A stretch of DNA of 64,000 nt from Palaemon carinicauda (Eukaryota > Arthropoda > Malacostraca > Decapoda > Palaemonidae): positions 88,643,566-88,707,565 of the forward strand of contig NC_090750.1 in NCBI RefSeq assembly GCF_036898095.1, written 5' to 3'. The notes below the pieces were generated by a model, which saw nothing but the letters and a program-made list of their open reading frames with translations, had not been told where the DNA came from and did no database searches. Each line of letters starts with the position of its first letter. Positions within the stretch are counted from its first letter, which is position 1. The translations under genes were made by a program, and so were the position numbers. Positions 46,651-57,839 of the stretch are shown one piece after another.

Positions 46651-46915
46651 TTACTTCATGCATGCTTGCATGGGGTTTTAATATCAACATAATATTTACA
46701 TTACATTCATAACTCATGATTCATTTTTGTTTTGAAGATATTTTGCCATATTTGCGATTTGTTAAAAATATATTGCAAGGAATACATATATATTTTTTTT
46801 TATTTAAGTAATACGAATAACCTCCATTATCATAATGTTTGTGTAGGCATACATGTATATGATTACAAATGCAAGTTATGAAAGTAATGAGGTGTTATTA
46901 TTGTCATTTGTTATT

Positions 46916-48016
46916 TCAAAGTTGAATGGGAAGAGGCTCAAGTTGAGGAGAAAGTGGCAGATGCATGCGTTGAGGTGGCTGACTCATAGCATGAGGTACC
47001 TGCCTCAAGAGTTGCGCTTGCCTCAAGGGTTGAGGTGGCTCCGCAGAGAGAGGCTCTTGACTCACGAGTTGAGGTTCTTGAGGTGTGAGCTGCGAGAGTT
47101 GAGGTAGCGGCTGCGCAGAACGCAGTTCCTGTCTCACGAGTTGAGGTTCCTGAGGAGCTAGCCTCAAGAGTTGAGGCTCTCGCCTTGAGGAAAGTTGAGG
47201 TAGCAGCTGCGAGAGCTGAGGTGGCTGCCTCAAGGATGGTAGAGGTTGTCGTACCTCAAAAGGTTGTAGCCTCAAAGATGGTCTAACTGCAAGAAAATCT
47301 TGCCTCAAGGCATAAGACTCCTGCTCCCATTGTTGAGGTTGCCTTAAGGAAGGTTAAGGTTGCTGCACAACGCTGGTAACTGGCAACTCCGAACGCGGTA
47401 AGGTAGCTTGAGGAACCTCAACTTCGTACGCCTGGCAGACTGGACTGCGGTGAGGCGGAGCGCTCGCAGGAGGAGGTGTAACCTTCTCAGCCTGAAACTC
47501 ACGCATTAAGACCGCAAGCTGCGACTGCATGGACTGCAGCAAAGTCATCTTGGGATCAACAGACGATAAGGTCTGTTGAGGCAAAGCCTTAACAGAAGAT
47601 GAGGTCTGCTGAGGCATCGCCTTACCTCTCTTAGGAGGTGTGCAGTCACCTGATGACTGCGGAGAGTCAGAGCTAACCCAATGACTGCATCCGGGTTGTT
47701 GAACTCTAGAGGTCTGGACTTTACGTTTAAGAGGTCTTGAGACCTGAGTCCAGCGTTTTCTCCCCGAAATTTCTTCTGCAGACGAGCAAAATAAGGGCTC
47801 AATCGTCTGCGGGTGGGAGTGACGGTCTCTGTAAGACACGCCCGCAACCACCGAGGATACTTCTGTGCGCCGATCAAGGCCTGCCGAACCCTTTTGCCCT
47901 TCGACATTGCTTCTCCCCTGGGCTTGGGAGCTTGCAAGAGGTCCCGGACTGGGAGGACGACTGGCACGCACAGAAGTACCCTCACGCACAACACTGACAC
48001 ACTTTGCGCTAATCAC
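46916..48016 (-). pseudogene. DIRS B gag, N-terminal and middle parts
   Basis: 48016-47354 (220 codons) matches A's gag N-terminus in order: RPPSPGPL, VSRPLKRK, QQPGCSHW, VDPKMTLLQSMQSQLAVLM. It is followed (47308-46916) by a repetitive Q/P/L-rich stretch from a GTTGAGGT-type DNA repeat. It is then interrupted by foreign sequence with a hAT-like fragment. Confidence 0.65.
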
Positions 48017-49186
48017 TTATCACTTTTGATTTTCTGTTTGCACTTATTTCACTGAACTCGAAACTTTAAGTGGTTTGTACCTGAAACACGCAATTCTATC
48101 CTTCCTTAAAAGTTAGTAATTGCGAAAACAGAATTACAATGTAACAGAAAAATCTAATGAAAGATAAATAATTCAGTGGCTGGAAAGAGACTAAACACTA
48201 GATCAAATAAACTACGTTTAAAATCTCTCACCGCATAAAGCTTGAGAACAAGAATAAACTCTAGAAACGTTTACCTTCTTCCCCTAAAGAGACTAGGGAG
48301 AAGAGCAAAAACGATAACAACGTTACTCGCTTGAACGAAACGTTTATCCAGCTCTCTCTCCCTCCGTCTCTATCTCTCTCTCTCTCTCTCTCTTGACTTA
48401 GAACCTGAGAGAAGAGCCCAATCATATATATCGTTAAAACATATTATTGTTAAAGGAAAAAAACTGAGATATTTCCCAAATAAAAAGTTCTTTTATTAGA
48501 ATTAAAACCATTAAGCTAAGAAAGAATGAACAAAACGCTAGAAACGGTTACTCTTACTGCAACGTGACACCGTGAAAATTCTCTCTCTATCGTAACGATA
48601 GAGCGCAAGTTGAACGTTCTGAACGTCAACAACTGCAGAGACAAAACAAAACGTTAGTTCAACTTTGAAAACAGTACGAGACTATCAAAGAAATTCTTTC
48701 AAAAACATTAAAATAGCATAATATGTTAACAGGTAAAACCGATATGACGGGCTCAATGTTAATTAACTTCGGTACCAAGAAAAGACCGCCTACTATTAGG
48801 AAAGGTCGGATATAAACAAATATAAAAATTAATTTTAATAAGTTTATAATAAAAGGAAGTTAATCGAAGAGGCCTATAAAAGGCGGAGAGATAAAAAAAA
48901 TAAATCTATAACTTTTGTTAAGCAAAATTAAGAAAGAGAGTCTATACTCTCTTAGACACCAACACTTCCGTCTAAGGGAAGGGTCGGCCATTGAAAGGTG
49001 AAAGAGAGTTCATACTCTCTTCGTCACCATAATTAATCAAATTAATTCCAAAAGCTAGCTAAGCTAATAATAAAACTTCCTGAATAGCGAAAGCTGAAAT
49101 CTTAGAGCAATACTTCACCAAAAACCGTGAACAAGACTCCAAAATTATAAGCGTATCCATGAACGTCTTGCCGGAAGCACGACAGA

Positions 49187-49360
49187 GGAAAAATTGAGGT
49201 GGTGTCAACAAGAAGTACTGCAGTACCTGGCCACAGGTGGCGCTTGTGAGTACACCCCCCTCTTGTATAGCGATCGCTGGCGTATCCCTTCCGTAGAATT
49301 CTGTCGGGCAACGGAGTTGACAGCTACATGATTATCGGGTAAGTTTAATATTGAAAATTT
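49187..49360 (-). repeat. Element B 5' inverted terminal repeat
   Basis: Inverted copy of the 3' repeat, ending TCGGGTAAGTTTAATATTG toward the outside. The outer end differs from the 3' terminus and is instead matched by the internal complementary region. Confidence 0.86.
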
Positions 49361-49603
49361 AGGATACCTGTATAAATAATACGATACAATCTGCTAGAAC
49401 TTAGTTACAGTTTTAAGCTTACGTATCTGCTTAAACCATTTCTACCGTTGATCAAAACAATAATGAGAACGGTATAGCAGTAGAACCAGCAATGGTATAA
49501 GCAACAGCTAAATAAGAAAACACATCAACTAACACATTCCTTCTATGAAGTTTTACACTCCATTTTTCATTTTTATTAAGAAACCATGATTGTTATAACA
49601 ATA

Positions 49604-50250
49604 CAGTGAACCCTCGTTTATCGCGGTAGATAGGTTCCAGACCCGGCCGCGATAGGTGAAAATCCGCGAAGTAGTGACACCATATTTACCTATTTATTTA
49701 ACATGTATATTCAGACTTTTAAAACCTTCCCTTGTACGTAGTACTGTTAACAAACTACCCTTTAATGTACAGAACACTTAATGCATGTACTACAGTACCC
49801 TAAACTAAAACAGGCACAAATATTAAAGGAGATTTTATATCATGAGTTTCCTAAACACGCCAAAAAGCACGATAAAAAATGGCAACCAAGGTTTTGTTTA
49901 CGTTTATCTCTGATCATAATGAAGAAACAAACCCATTTACACATCTGTGTATAGGTTAGTTTTTGCATCGATTATATTGATTATTCAGTACAGTATGTTG
50001 ATTTTGTTATTACCAATGTTTTACTTAATTTTTCTTAGGACTTCCAAATGAAATGTTTTTCTTTATGACGCCGCCTGAAACGACGGCGTAATAAAGTATG
50101 CTCAGTAAACAAACGAAGGCATTTAACGCGCATGATGAAAGTGATAAATAATGATATTACAGTAAAAGCTTTTAGAAAATATGTTATTACAAATATTATT
50201 TACCGTATCTATATAAAATCATACATACGTAGCAAAGCAGGAAAACAATT

Positions 50251-50321
<71 letters not shown>

Positions 50322-50501
50322 GTTGTTTTACGTACGTAAATGTAAATTAAAAAAAAATAGCCCCATTTCATATAAAATAGGTTATTACAAATATTTTTCT
50401 TTATTATATTACAGTAGTCTGTATAATACTGTAAAGTTCAGTACAGTATGTTGTTGTTATAGTCGTGGCGATGAAATTCTCAAGAAACAAAAACACGGCA
50501 T

Positions 50502-50573
<72 letters not shown>

Positions 50574-51010
50574 GTTATACAATACTTACATATAGATGAA
50601 GAAACTAAAATTAGTTTTCTTAGTGTCAATTAAATACGAAATGAAAAAATTATGCCGAGTTTACATCCATTTCAATCGTTGCTAAAAATACGGCATCCGA
50701 TTTCATCAGCAAACCACTATTTTTTGGGAAACATCATTTTATTCTAGAAAATTTCTACTCTTTAAATAGTTAATTGCACATTAAGAAAGCATGTACTTTT
50801 GTTTTTAAATTTCGGGTGTGTTTTAAAAATCGAGTATTGTTGACTTCTTTTTGTTTTACTTTTGGCTGTGATTAGATCAGCTGACGTCTAGCTGCCGCTC
50901 ATTTCTTAACTTATTTAAACCGTTTACAGTATACAGTTGATATTACATAAGCACCAATGTGTTATAACCTATAAAAAATTTTTTGTTTATTACATTTAAA
51001 ACAACACACA

Positions 51011-51066
<56 letters not shown>

Positions 51067-51332
51067 GCTACTTTTCACTACCTCCCATTCCTTACCTCTC
51101 TCTATCTCTCTAACAAATGATATCTTTGTTGCTCCTCAAAGTTTCATTTATATTGAAAATCAATCATGATTCAATTTTCCTTACTTTCTCCTATCTCGCA
51201 CCATCGGTCACATCGCGGTATTTTCAAAATTTCCGGAAAATCCGCGATATATGTATATACATGCGTTATGAAAAAAAACCGCGAAGTGGTGAATCCGCGA
51301 TGGTCGAACCGCGAAGTAGCGAGGGTTCACTG
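49604..51332. mobile_element. Non-autonomous pogo/Tc1-mariner-like element
   Basis: Begins CAGTGAACCCTCG and ends CGAGGGTTCACTG, flanked by TA on both sides (49602-49603 and 51333-51334), as for Tc1/mariner. Subterminal AATCCGCGAAGTAGTGAC and its inverted relatives near the right end (CCGCGAAGTGGTGAATCCGC) resemble known pogo/Tigger ends. 1729 bp, but no transposase frame; it holds three long GA/CT runs instead. Lies in the large TECR intron. Confidence 0.75.
50255..50318. repeat. (GA)n microsatellite in the pogo-like element
   Basis: About 64 bp of GA. Two CT runs follow at 50504-50569 and 51008-51064 inside the same element. Confidence 0.95.
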
Positions 51333-51569
51333 TAAATATTATTTCAAGACAAAATGTGCTATTCCAAAACAAATCAAACTTCGATGCTGAACAAAATATA
51401 TAAAATACTGTATCAGCAAAATAATTTAGATACAGATAATCCAAATTCTTCCCAACTACAAAAATCTCCATTGTTTATTAAAGATATCTTTCACCCATGG
51501 CTATCTAATGCTGAAGAAATAAAAGTATTTTAGCAAAAATTGGAAGTGGTTCTTGCTTAGGTAGCTGAG

Positions 51570-51905
51570 CATCGGCCATATTTTTATTATCATTACTTGC
51601 TAGGCTACAACCCTATTTGGAAAAGCAGGATGCTATAAGCCCAGGGGCTTCAACAGGGAAAATAGCCCAGTGAGGAAAGGAAACTAAAGGAAAAATAAAA
51701 TATTTCAAGAAGAGTAACAGTAAATTAAATATCTCCTATATAAACTATAAAAACTTTATCAAAACAAAAAGAAGCGAAATAATATAGAATAGTGTGCCCG
51801 AGCGTACCCTCAGGCAAGAGAACTCTAACCCAAGAGAGTGGAAGACCATGGTACAGAGGCTATGGCACTACCCAAGACTAGAGAACAATGGTTTGATTTT
51901 GGAGT
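51570..51905 (-). repeat. AAT-tailed dispersed repeat, copy 5 (in TECR intron)
   Basis: GCTAGGCTACAACCCTA through GAGAACTCTAACCCAAGAG to GAGAACAATGGTTTGATTT, which is the complement of copy 3's beginning. The AAT tail is nearly gone. Confidence 0.78.
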
Positions 51906-52193
51906 GTCCTTCTTTATTTGGCCCTTAAACTCATTTGATTTGTAATATTGCACTCCTCGCTCCACTTGAACTCATCTCTCTACCCCTTAGTTATGTTTGA
52001 GTACATAATGGCATTCCTACTTTCCTTAGTATAAAAGACAGTCCCATGCAATAGAGGTATTGATCAAATGACCAAATTCTCATTATTTTTGAGTGACTGC
52101 ATTGTCAACAAACACATCCTGCACACATTGGATAGAATCATGGGGTCTATAAGATCAAGTTTTTTTCATGATTTTTTTACTTTTGGTTTTTAA

Positions 52194-52495
52194 CCCTTTT
52201 ACCCCCAAAAGAACGTACTGGTAGGTTTCACAAAAGCCATCCCTTTACCCCCATGGACGTACCGGTACATCCTTGCAAAACAATGCTATAATTTTTTTTT
52301 TTTCATATTTTTGATAATTTTTTGAGAAAATTCAGCCATTTTCCAAGAGAATTAGACCAACCTGACCTCTCTATGACAAAAATTAAGGCTGTTAGAGCAA
52401 TTTAAAAAAAAAATATACTGCAAATGTGCTGGGAAAAAAATAACCCCCTGGGGGTTAAGGGTTGGAAATTTCCAAATACCCCGGGGGTAAAAGGG
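52194..52495. mobile_element. piggyBac-like MITE
   Basis: 302 bp with ends CCCTTTTACCCCC and GGGGGTAAAAGGG, flanked by TTAA on both sides (52190-52193 and 52496-52499). TTAA duplication and CCC-starting termini are the piggyBac signature. No ORF. It lies about 160 bp downstream of the donor of the 52658-52865 TECR exon, within the intron. Confidence 0.78.
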
Positions 52496-52657
52496 TTAAC
52501 AAGAAGCTTGCATTTAGCAAAAAAAGCTTATGAATTTTGAGAAACTCATTAGCATAATACAACATACTGTACTTTGGAAATAAAGAGTTCTATGAACAGA
52601 GAAAAAAGAGAAATAGAAAATGGCAAAAAGCAAGAATATTGATCATGACATACTTAC

Positions 52658-52865
52658 TGGGTACATAGTGAAATTGGAGAGGATGCACCCTTGTCGCCAT
52701 AAAACAGCCAAGGGCGTTGGTATATCCACAAGTAGATTATTAGAGGTCCAGCGTATTCACAGAAGAAAACTGTTGTCCACCCAATCTGAGGGCCAAGATC
52801 TTTGATATACAGCTTACATTCAGATTTTAAACCAAGCTCACTCAATGTTGACGTCTCTTTCAAAT
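52658..52865 (-). CDS. TECR: TECR coding exon (end of ubiquitin-like domain, first membrane segment)
   Basis: This 208-nt exon encodes the stretch LYIKDLGPQIGWTTVFFCEY, followed by a hydrophobic segment AGPLIIYLWIY. Both are hallmarks of TECR (KDLGPQIGW and the EYAGPL motif at the first transmembrane helix). The acceptor is TTTGTTTGCAG above 52865; the donor is ACCCA|GTAAGTATG at 52658. Entry is phase 1 and exit phase 2, with the split codon giving H in CTHIAAGCY, as in insect homologues. Confidence 0.92.
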
Positions 52866-53922
52866 CTGCAAACAAAGACGACCATGAGTGTCCTTCAGTA
52901 AAGATCTATACAAGACATACTTATACCAAAACCAGATCTAAGACTGTAATATGGCACTACATTCCTCAAAACAAATCTTATATTTTCTTAAAAATTTTGA
53001 TTTTAGCAATATACAATGCATTGCTTAGTGGGGACAGGTCCTTAAAAGCCCTAACTTGAATCTGGAATAGGTTCTCCAATTCTAAATCAGTATACTGTAT
53101 TAATGATAATACAAACCTGGAACAAGTTAATAGTGTGTAAACAGGACTGAGTGACAAAGCCACGTCTCTTCCCCAACGGTAATTTCTACTTTACAACATA
53201 GAATTTTGGATAAGCCAAATCTAAATGTTTCATATAATAAAAAAAGAAACCAAAATTCAAGTACAGTAGTAACGTGGATAAATTGAAAATGAGATGATAA
53301 TTATTACCACACAAATAATTTATTAATCACAGCAGTTAACTTGTTTATTCAAAAGTTACTTGCCTTCTTATGGAAAGACAATAACTTGGACATTTTTAAA
53401 TAATGAATTTTATTAAGTGCCTCTCGAATATTTCCCTCTTCTTCTGCTGATCATTCCTCCAGATCAGTTTCTGTTCAGTGATTCCATATGAGATGAAATA
53501 CTCATTAAAACTTACTTACTGTATTTACATACTTGCTGATATGCAGCAAATACAGATAATTTACTACCATCAAATACTGTAGAGTACAGTAAAATGCTAA
53601 TTTCTTATTGTTTATCGATTCAATTTCTGTGTAACTAAGTATAGTCTGCTATTAATCATACAAAGTTTCATTAATACCCAACATATTTTTCAAAATAACA
53701 TAGGGGTTTTGTCAATTAAGTAATCACAAATAATTTATAAATAGTATAGTATAAAATTCTCCTTTCTTATTGTTTATTGCTTTAATTTCTGGGGAATTAA
53801 GTAGTCTGCTTTAAATGATAGGAAATTTCATCAATACCCAACATATTTCAAGACACCAGTAGGGCCTTATCAGTTAAACAATTACAAATAATTCTATATA
53901 TAGTATAGTGTACAGTACTTAC

Positions 53923-54028
53923 ATTTTCCCTTTTGCTCCAACCTAACCTCTTGTCTCTCAGGATAGAGAACAGTCTTTTGAAGTTGGACCGACTTCTTCA
54001 CATCTAGTATAGTGCTGGTCGTCTTTAG
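53923..54028 (-). CDS. TECR: TECR coding exon (ubiquitin-like domain)
   Basis: This 106-nt exon encodes 35 residues plus one base and ends in LYPERQEVRLEQKGK, matching the family segment P-x-R-Q-x-L-R-L-x-P-K-G-K. The acceptor is CCCGTAG above 54028 and the donor is AAAAT|GTAAGT below 53923. It starts in phase 0, and its last base completes a TAT codon with the next exon, giving KGKYLKE where vertebrates and flies have KGKSLKD. No stop is present. Confidence 0.88.
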
Positions 54029-55208
54029 CTACGGGAAGTGGAAAAATATAAGAATATTGTATTGGAAAAAGTGTCTCACAAACACTAGATAAAACCTGTG
54101 CGTGAATTACTGAAATTAATCAAGTATTATATAAACTAAGCTTTACGTGTAAGAATCTACATGTATTTCGTTTATTTAAGGTGAACAAGCTTCAAAACAG
54201 AATGTCAAAAAGTCCATCTTGAATTTGAATAAACATTCAAAATTCACGAACCTATGAGTTCCTACAGAACCTGTCATAAAAGACAGCTTTTCTCATCATT
54301 ATAGATAATAACAGTAGAGTAAATAATTTCTTGCCATATACAGTACTGGAAGGTGCTCTGAAAATATAGTAGCTTTTTAAAAGCCTCCAACAAGTTTTTA
54401 TTGATAAGGCAAGTAAAGTAATCTACTGTTAAACCTTATCACTTAATTCCAAAGGTCAGGAGTGGTTTCAGAGTAATCAGAAATAAAGTCATGTTGTATA
54501 GAAACACATCAATCATTGAATTTAAAGTGTATAAACAGTGCTGTTATCAATTAAAGACAGTTAAATATGCACAATCAATTTAGGAATAGTGGTAATTTTC
54601 AATAGGATTCATTTCCTTTGACTTAATTCCTAGTGATATTTTTTTTCAATCATTGTTAATGGGCATGAAAAACATAATATATGACTTATTTTCACATTTA
54701 TTTCTTTACGTACTATTTTTCTAAATAACAATCTGTATGAGTCTCAAAATCCTTGTTACTACATGCATACGAATAGGGCAACAGATTTTTATCTCGCACA
54801 TTATATCTTATCACTGACCATTTCAAGTTCACTCATATGAAGAACATCAAGATTAAGCAAATTCTCTTTTGACAAATAAGCTCCCAGAAACATTCTAAGG
54901 TTACCCAAAGTTTCATTTTTAACTAGCTTACTGGCCTGAAAGTACCCCATACAGTACTGTATTACTAATCAGCCAGAAACATTGGCTATATAAAAAGCAC
55001 ATAATAATGGTATTTCTGTAATTCCCTCGCATATTAAGCAAAAAACTTGTGATGTTGCTAAAATTAATCTGTAAAATCAAGCAGGGGAAACTATTTTCAA
55101 TCATGAAATAGAAAAACGAGATTGTGATGATGTTGATAATGTGAAAGTATAAGTCGAACATTAAGTATAAACTGTTTGACTTTAAACAAACCAAACCTTT
55201 TCAGGATT
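54029..55208. other. TECR intron DNA, nothing recognised
   Basis: AT-rich sequence between the 53923-54028 exon and the 26-bp array; no ORF or repeat of note. Confidence 0.5.
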
Positions 55209-55945
55209 TGACTGATTTACCCCATAAATGGTAGTGATAAACTTACCCCATAAATGGTGGTGATAAACTTAACCCATAAATAGTGGTGAAAAACCTACAA
55301 CATATAGTAAATGGTGGTAGCAAACTTACCCCATAAATGGTAGTGACAAACTAACCCAATAGGTGGTGACAAACTTACCGCATAAATGGTGGTGAAAAAC
55401 TCACGCCATAAATGGTGGTGACAAACTCACCCCATGAATGGTGGCAGCAAACTTACCCCTTTAAATGGTGGTGACAAACTTACCCCATAAATAGTGGTGA
55501 CAAACTCACCCCATAAATGGTGGTGACACACTTATCCTTTAAATGGTAGTGACAAACTTACCCCATAAATGGTGGTGACAAACTCACCCCCATAAATGGT
55601 AGTGATAAACTTACCCCATGAATGGTGGTAGCAAACTTACCCCTTAAATGGTGGTAACAAACTTACCCCATAAAGGGTAGTGACAAACTTACCCCATAAA
55701 GGGTGGTGACAAACTCACCCCATAAATGGTGGTGACAAACTTATCCTTTAAATGGTAGTGACAAACTTACCCCATAAATGGTGGTGACAAACTCACCCCC
55801 ATAAATGGTGGTGATAAACTTACCCCATGAATGGTGGTAGCAAACTTACCCCTTAAATGGTGGTAACAAACTTACCCCATAAAGGGTAGTGACAAACTTA
55901 CCCCATAAAGGGTAGTGACAAACTTACCCCATAAAGGGTGGTGAC
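55209..55945 (-). repeat. 26-bp tandem array copied from the TECR exon-intron boundary
   Basis: About 28 tandem units of 26 bp. On the gene strand the unit runs GGTAAGTTTGTCACCACC then ATTTATGG, so each junction recreates the exon end plus donor GGGG|TAAG. The unit nearest the gene holds the true donor at 55927 and the preceding 24 bases are exon. By eye, about 16 units keep GTAAG and 6 have GTGAG; the rest are mutated. A block of eight units recurs at a 209-bp spacing (55631 and 55840), indicating expansion of larger blocks. The far end (55209-55320) is the most diverged. Confidence 0.9.
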
Positions 55946-55987
55946 AAACTTGCCACTCTTGGCATTGTAAATGTCCAGTTTCTCAAT
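55928..55987 (-). CDS. TECR: TECR coding exon (near N-terminus)
   Basis: Sixty nucleotides encoding 20 residues that begin IEKLDIYNAKSGK, matching the start of the ubiquitin-like domain (Drosophila Sc2 begins with a similar E-hydrophobic-E-I-L-x-A-K pattern). The acceptor is TTTTTCCTACAG just above 55987 and the donor is GGG|GTAAGT at 55928/55927. The exon starts and ends in phase 0, so the missing upstream exon need supply only Met and perhaps one or two residues. The last 24 exonic bases are themselves one unit of the 26-bp tandem array that fills the start of the downstream intron. Confidence 0.88.
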
Positions 55988-56088
55988 CTGTAGGAAAAAT
56001 AAAAAATTAATACATTGAAATATAAGTTTCACAATACAATATTTATTAAATTATAAATTGGGCACTTGGTTTATTAAAAATTTTTATT

Positions 56089-56090
<2 letters not shown>

Positions 56091-56162
<72 letters not shown>
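56091..56162. repeat. (GA)n microsatellite just upstream of the first visible TECR coding exon
   Basis: 72 bp of GA, about 105 bp beyond the exon at 55987 in the upstream intron or 5' region (CT on the gene strand). Confidence 0.95.
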
Positions 56163-56165
<3 letters not shown>

Positions 56166-57059
56166 TATTTTAATAACAAAATTATCCCAAGTCTTTACAT
56201 GTTCATACACATTTCAAATTCTACATTTTTGAAGTAATATCATTGAATAAAATTTTCAGGATTATCACTAGTTTTGTTAACAATGTATTATAATGTTACT
56301 GTACAACTATACAGTATAGTACTGTACAACACATCTTAAAAGATACAGACATACTGTATAACCACAAACATTCCAAATTATATTTTCTTCTGTGGTTCAT
56401 TTCAAGTTTGCAATCACTTTTTTCTCTTTTTTTTTATTTGACCTTGGCTCATTTTTTTTCTTATATCCAGTGAAGAAATCTTTCTTACCCATAAAAACAA
56501 GTTCACTTAACAAATAATATCAAATGATACTTTATTAGAATGAAGATCAGTCTATCAAGAATTACTAATATTGTATTAATATTTTCTACTTTGAAAAACT
56601 ACATAATGGTAATGCACTTTATAAACTATTATATAGTAATTGCTATTAGGTACTACATAATCAGAACAAAACTCTCCCAATCTCCTCATTTCTTTTTCCC
56701 CATCACCGTGACATAGCTGGATCTCCTGCCTTGAGAGAACAAGTTTTTATTTACTTCTATAAAAACTAATCATAAAAACTGGCCCACAGAGTTTTTGTGG
56801 CCCATGATTTCCAGTCAACACTATTCGCTCTTTATACGATGCCTGTCACGTACAGTACCTAATAGCTGCTAGCCTGTAAATTCCTGAGGTTGTCATACCC
56901 TTTGACACTATTTGTAAAAATTCTGTGCACTCCAAGTATATATTAAATTTCAAAATTTAAAATTTCAATTAATGTTATTATTTCTGGGCTCAAACTGTGT
57001 CGCTCCGTGAAATGCTCCTTATAGCACCATTTCGAAGGTATAAATACTGCTAAAAAACA

Positions 57060-57232
57060 TCTCTTGTAGTTTATTCCATTATTTCCATTCTTCACTGGGT
57101 TATTTTCCCTGTTGGAGCCCTTGGGGTTGTAGTTTCCTGCTTTTCCAACTAGGGTTGTAGCTTAGCGATTAATAATAATAATTATAATAATAATTATAAT
57201 AAAAATAATAATAATAATAATAATTATAGCGG
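57060..57232 (+). repeat. AAT-tailed dispersed repeat, copy 6
   Basis: CACTGGGTTATTTTCCCTG, TTGGAGCCCTTGGGG, TTTTCCAACTAGGGTTG and AGCTTAGCGATT, followed by a mixed AAT/TAATTA tail. 5' truncated. Confidence 0.75.
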
Positions 57233-57679
57233 TGTAAAAAAATAAACCCCTCTGATAATGTATTAAAGTACAATAATAATTATCAAACAACCCCTGTGAT
57301 AATGTACCTATTAAAGTAGTGCCTATCAAACATTTTGATTGACAATAATGTCTATGAAGAAAAAAGCATTACATAATGATTCTGACTGAAAATTCTAACA
57401 AAACATAGGTAATACATACATAAATAACAATTATTCTATTGTTAAGGATAGTAGAGTAATGGAAAATAATCTACAACTGGTCACTTGCTGTGGCCACTTT
57501 TTATGTTCTTGGACCATGGATTTTTTTCAATAAGAGTAAACTTTCTCCACAAAAGTGGGAGACATTTTCACTTTCTAATTTATAAGGTACTTTTTGCCAG
57601 CTAAAATGCTACCCACTTTTTGTGCATGATCAGCCACTGACTGTACATTTCATTGTACGTTACATTTATTGAAAAAAAA

Positions 57680-57812
<133 letters not shown>

Positions 57813-57839
57813 TTGGCAATACTTGTACATTGTGCTGCA

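Larger units (their letters stand above)
42698..49360 (-). mobile_element. DIRS-like retrotransposon B, degraded, in a TECR intron
   Basis: About 6.66 kb with inverted terminal repeats (42735-42890 versus 49187-49347) and an internal complementary region. Same family group as A by protein, but with clearly different terminal sequence. Same orientation as TECR. Its genes are broken by indels, an internal deletion removing the start of RT, a rearranged gag piece and a hAT fragment inside gag. Confidence 0.88.
34862..55987 (-). other. TECR: TECR gene, coding span seen in window (five coding exons)
   Basis: Host gene for trans-2,3-enoyl-CoA reductase (Drosophila Sc2, vertebrate TECR/GPSN2). It is the last enzyme of the ER very-long-chain fatty-acid elongation cycle, reducing trans-2,3-enoyl-CoA to saturated acyl-CoA with NADPH. 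Five exons with GT-AG borders and matching phases (0, 1, 2, 0) add up to 909 nt, or 302 codons plus stop; known family members are about 300-308 residues. The protein has an N-terminal ubiquitin-like region, multi-pass membrane helices and a C-terminal steroid 5-alpha-reductase fold. The first exon (initiator Met and perhaps one or two residues) was not found. The 12.7-kb intron between 39971 and 52658 is full of mobile elements, but the exons show no stop or frameshift, so the gene looks functional. Confidence 0.93.
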
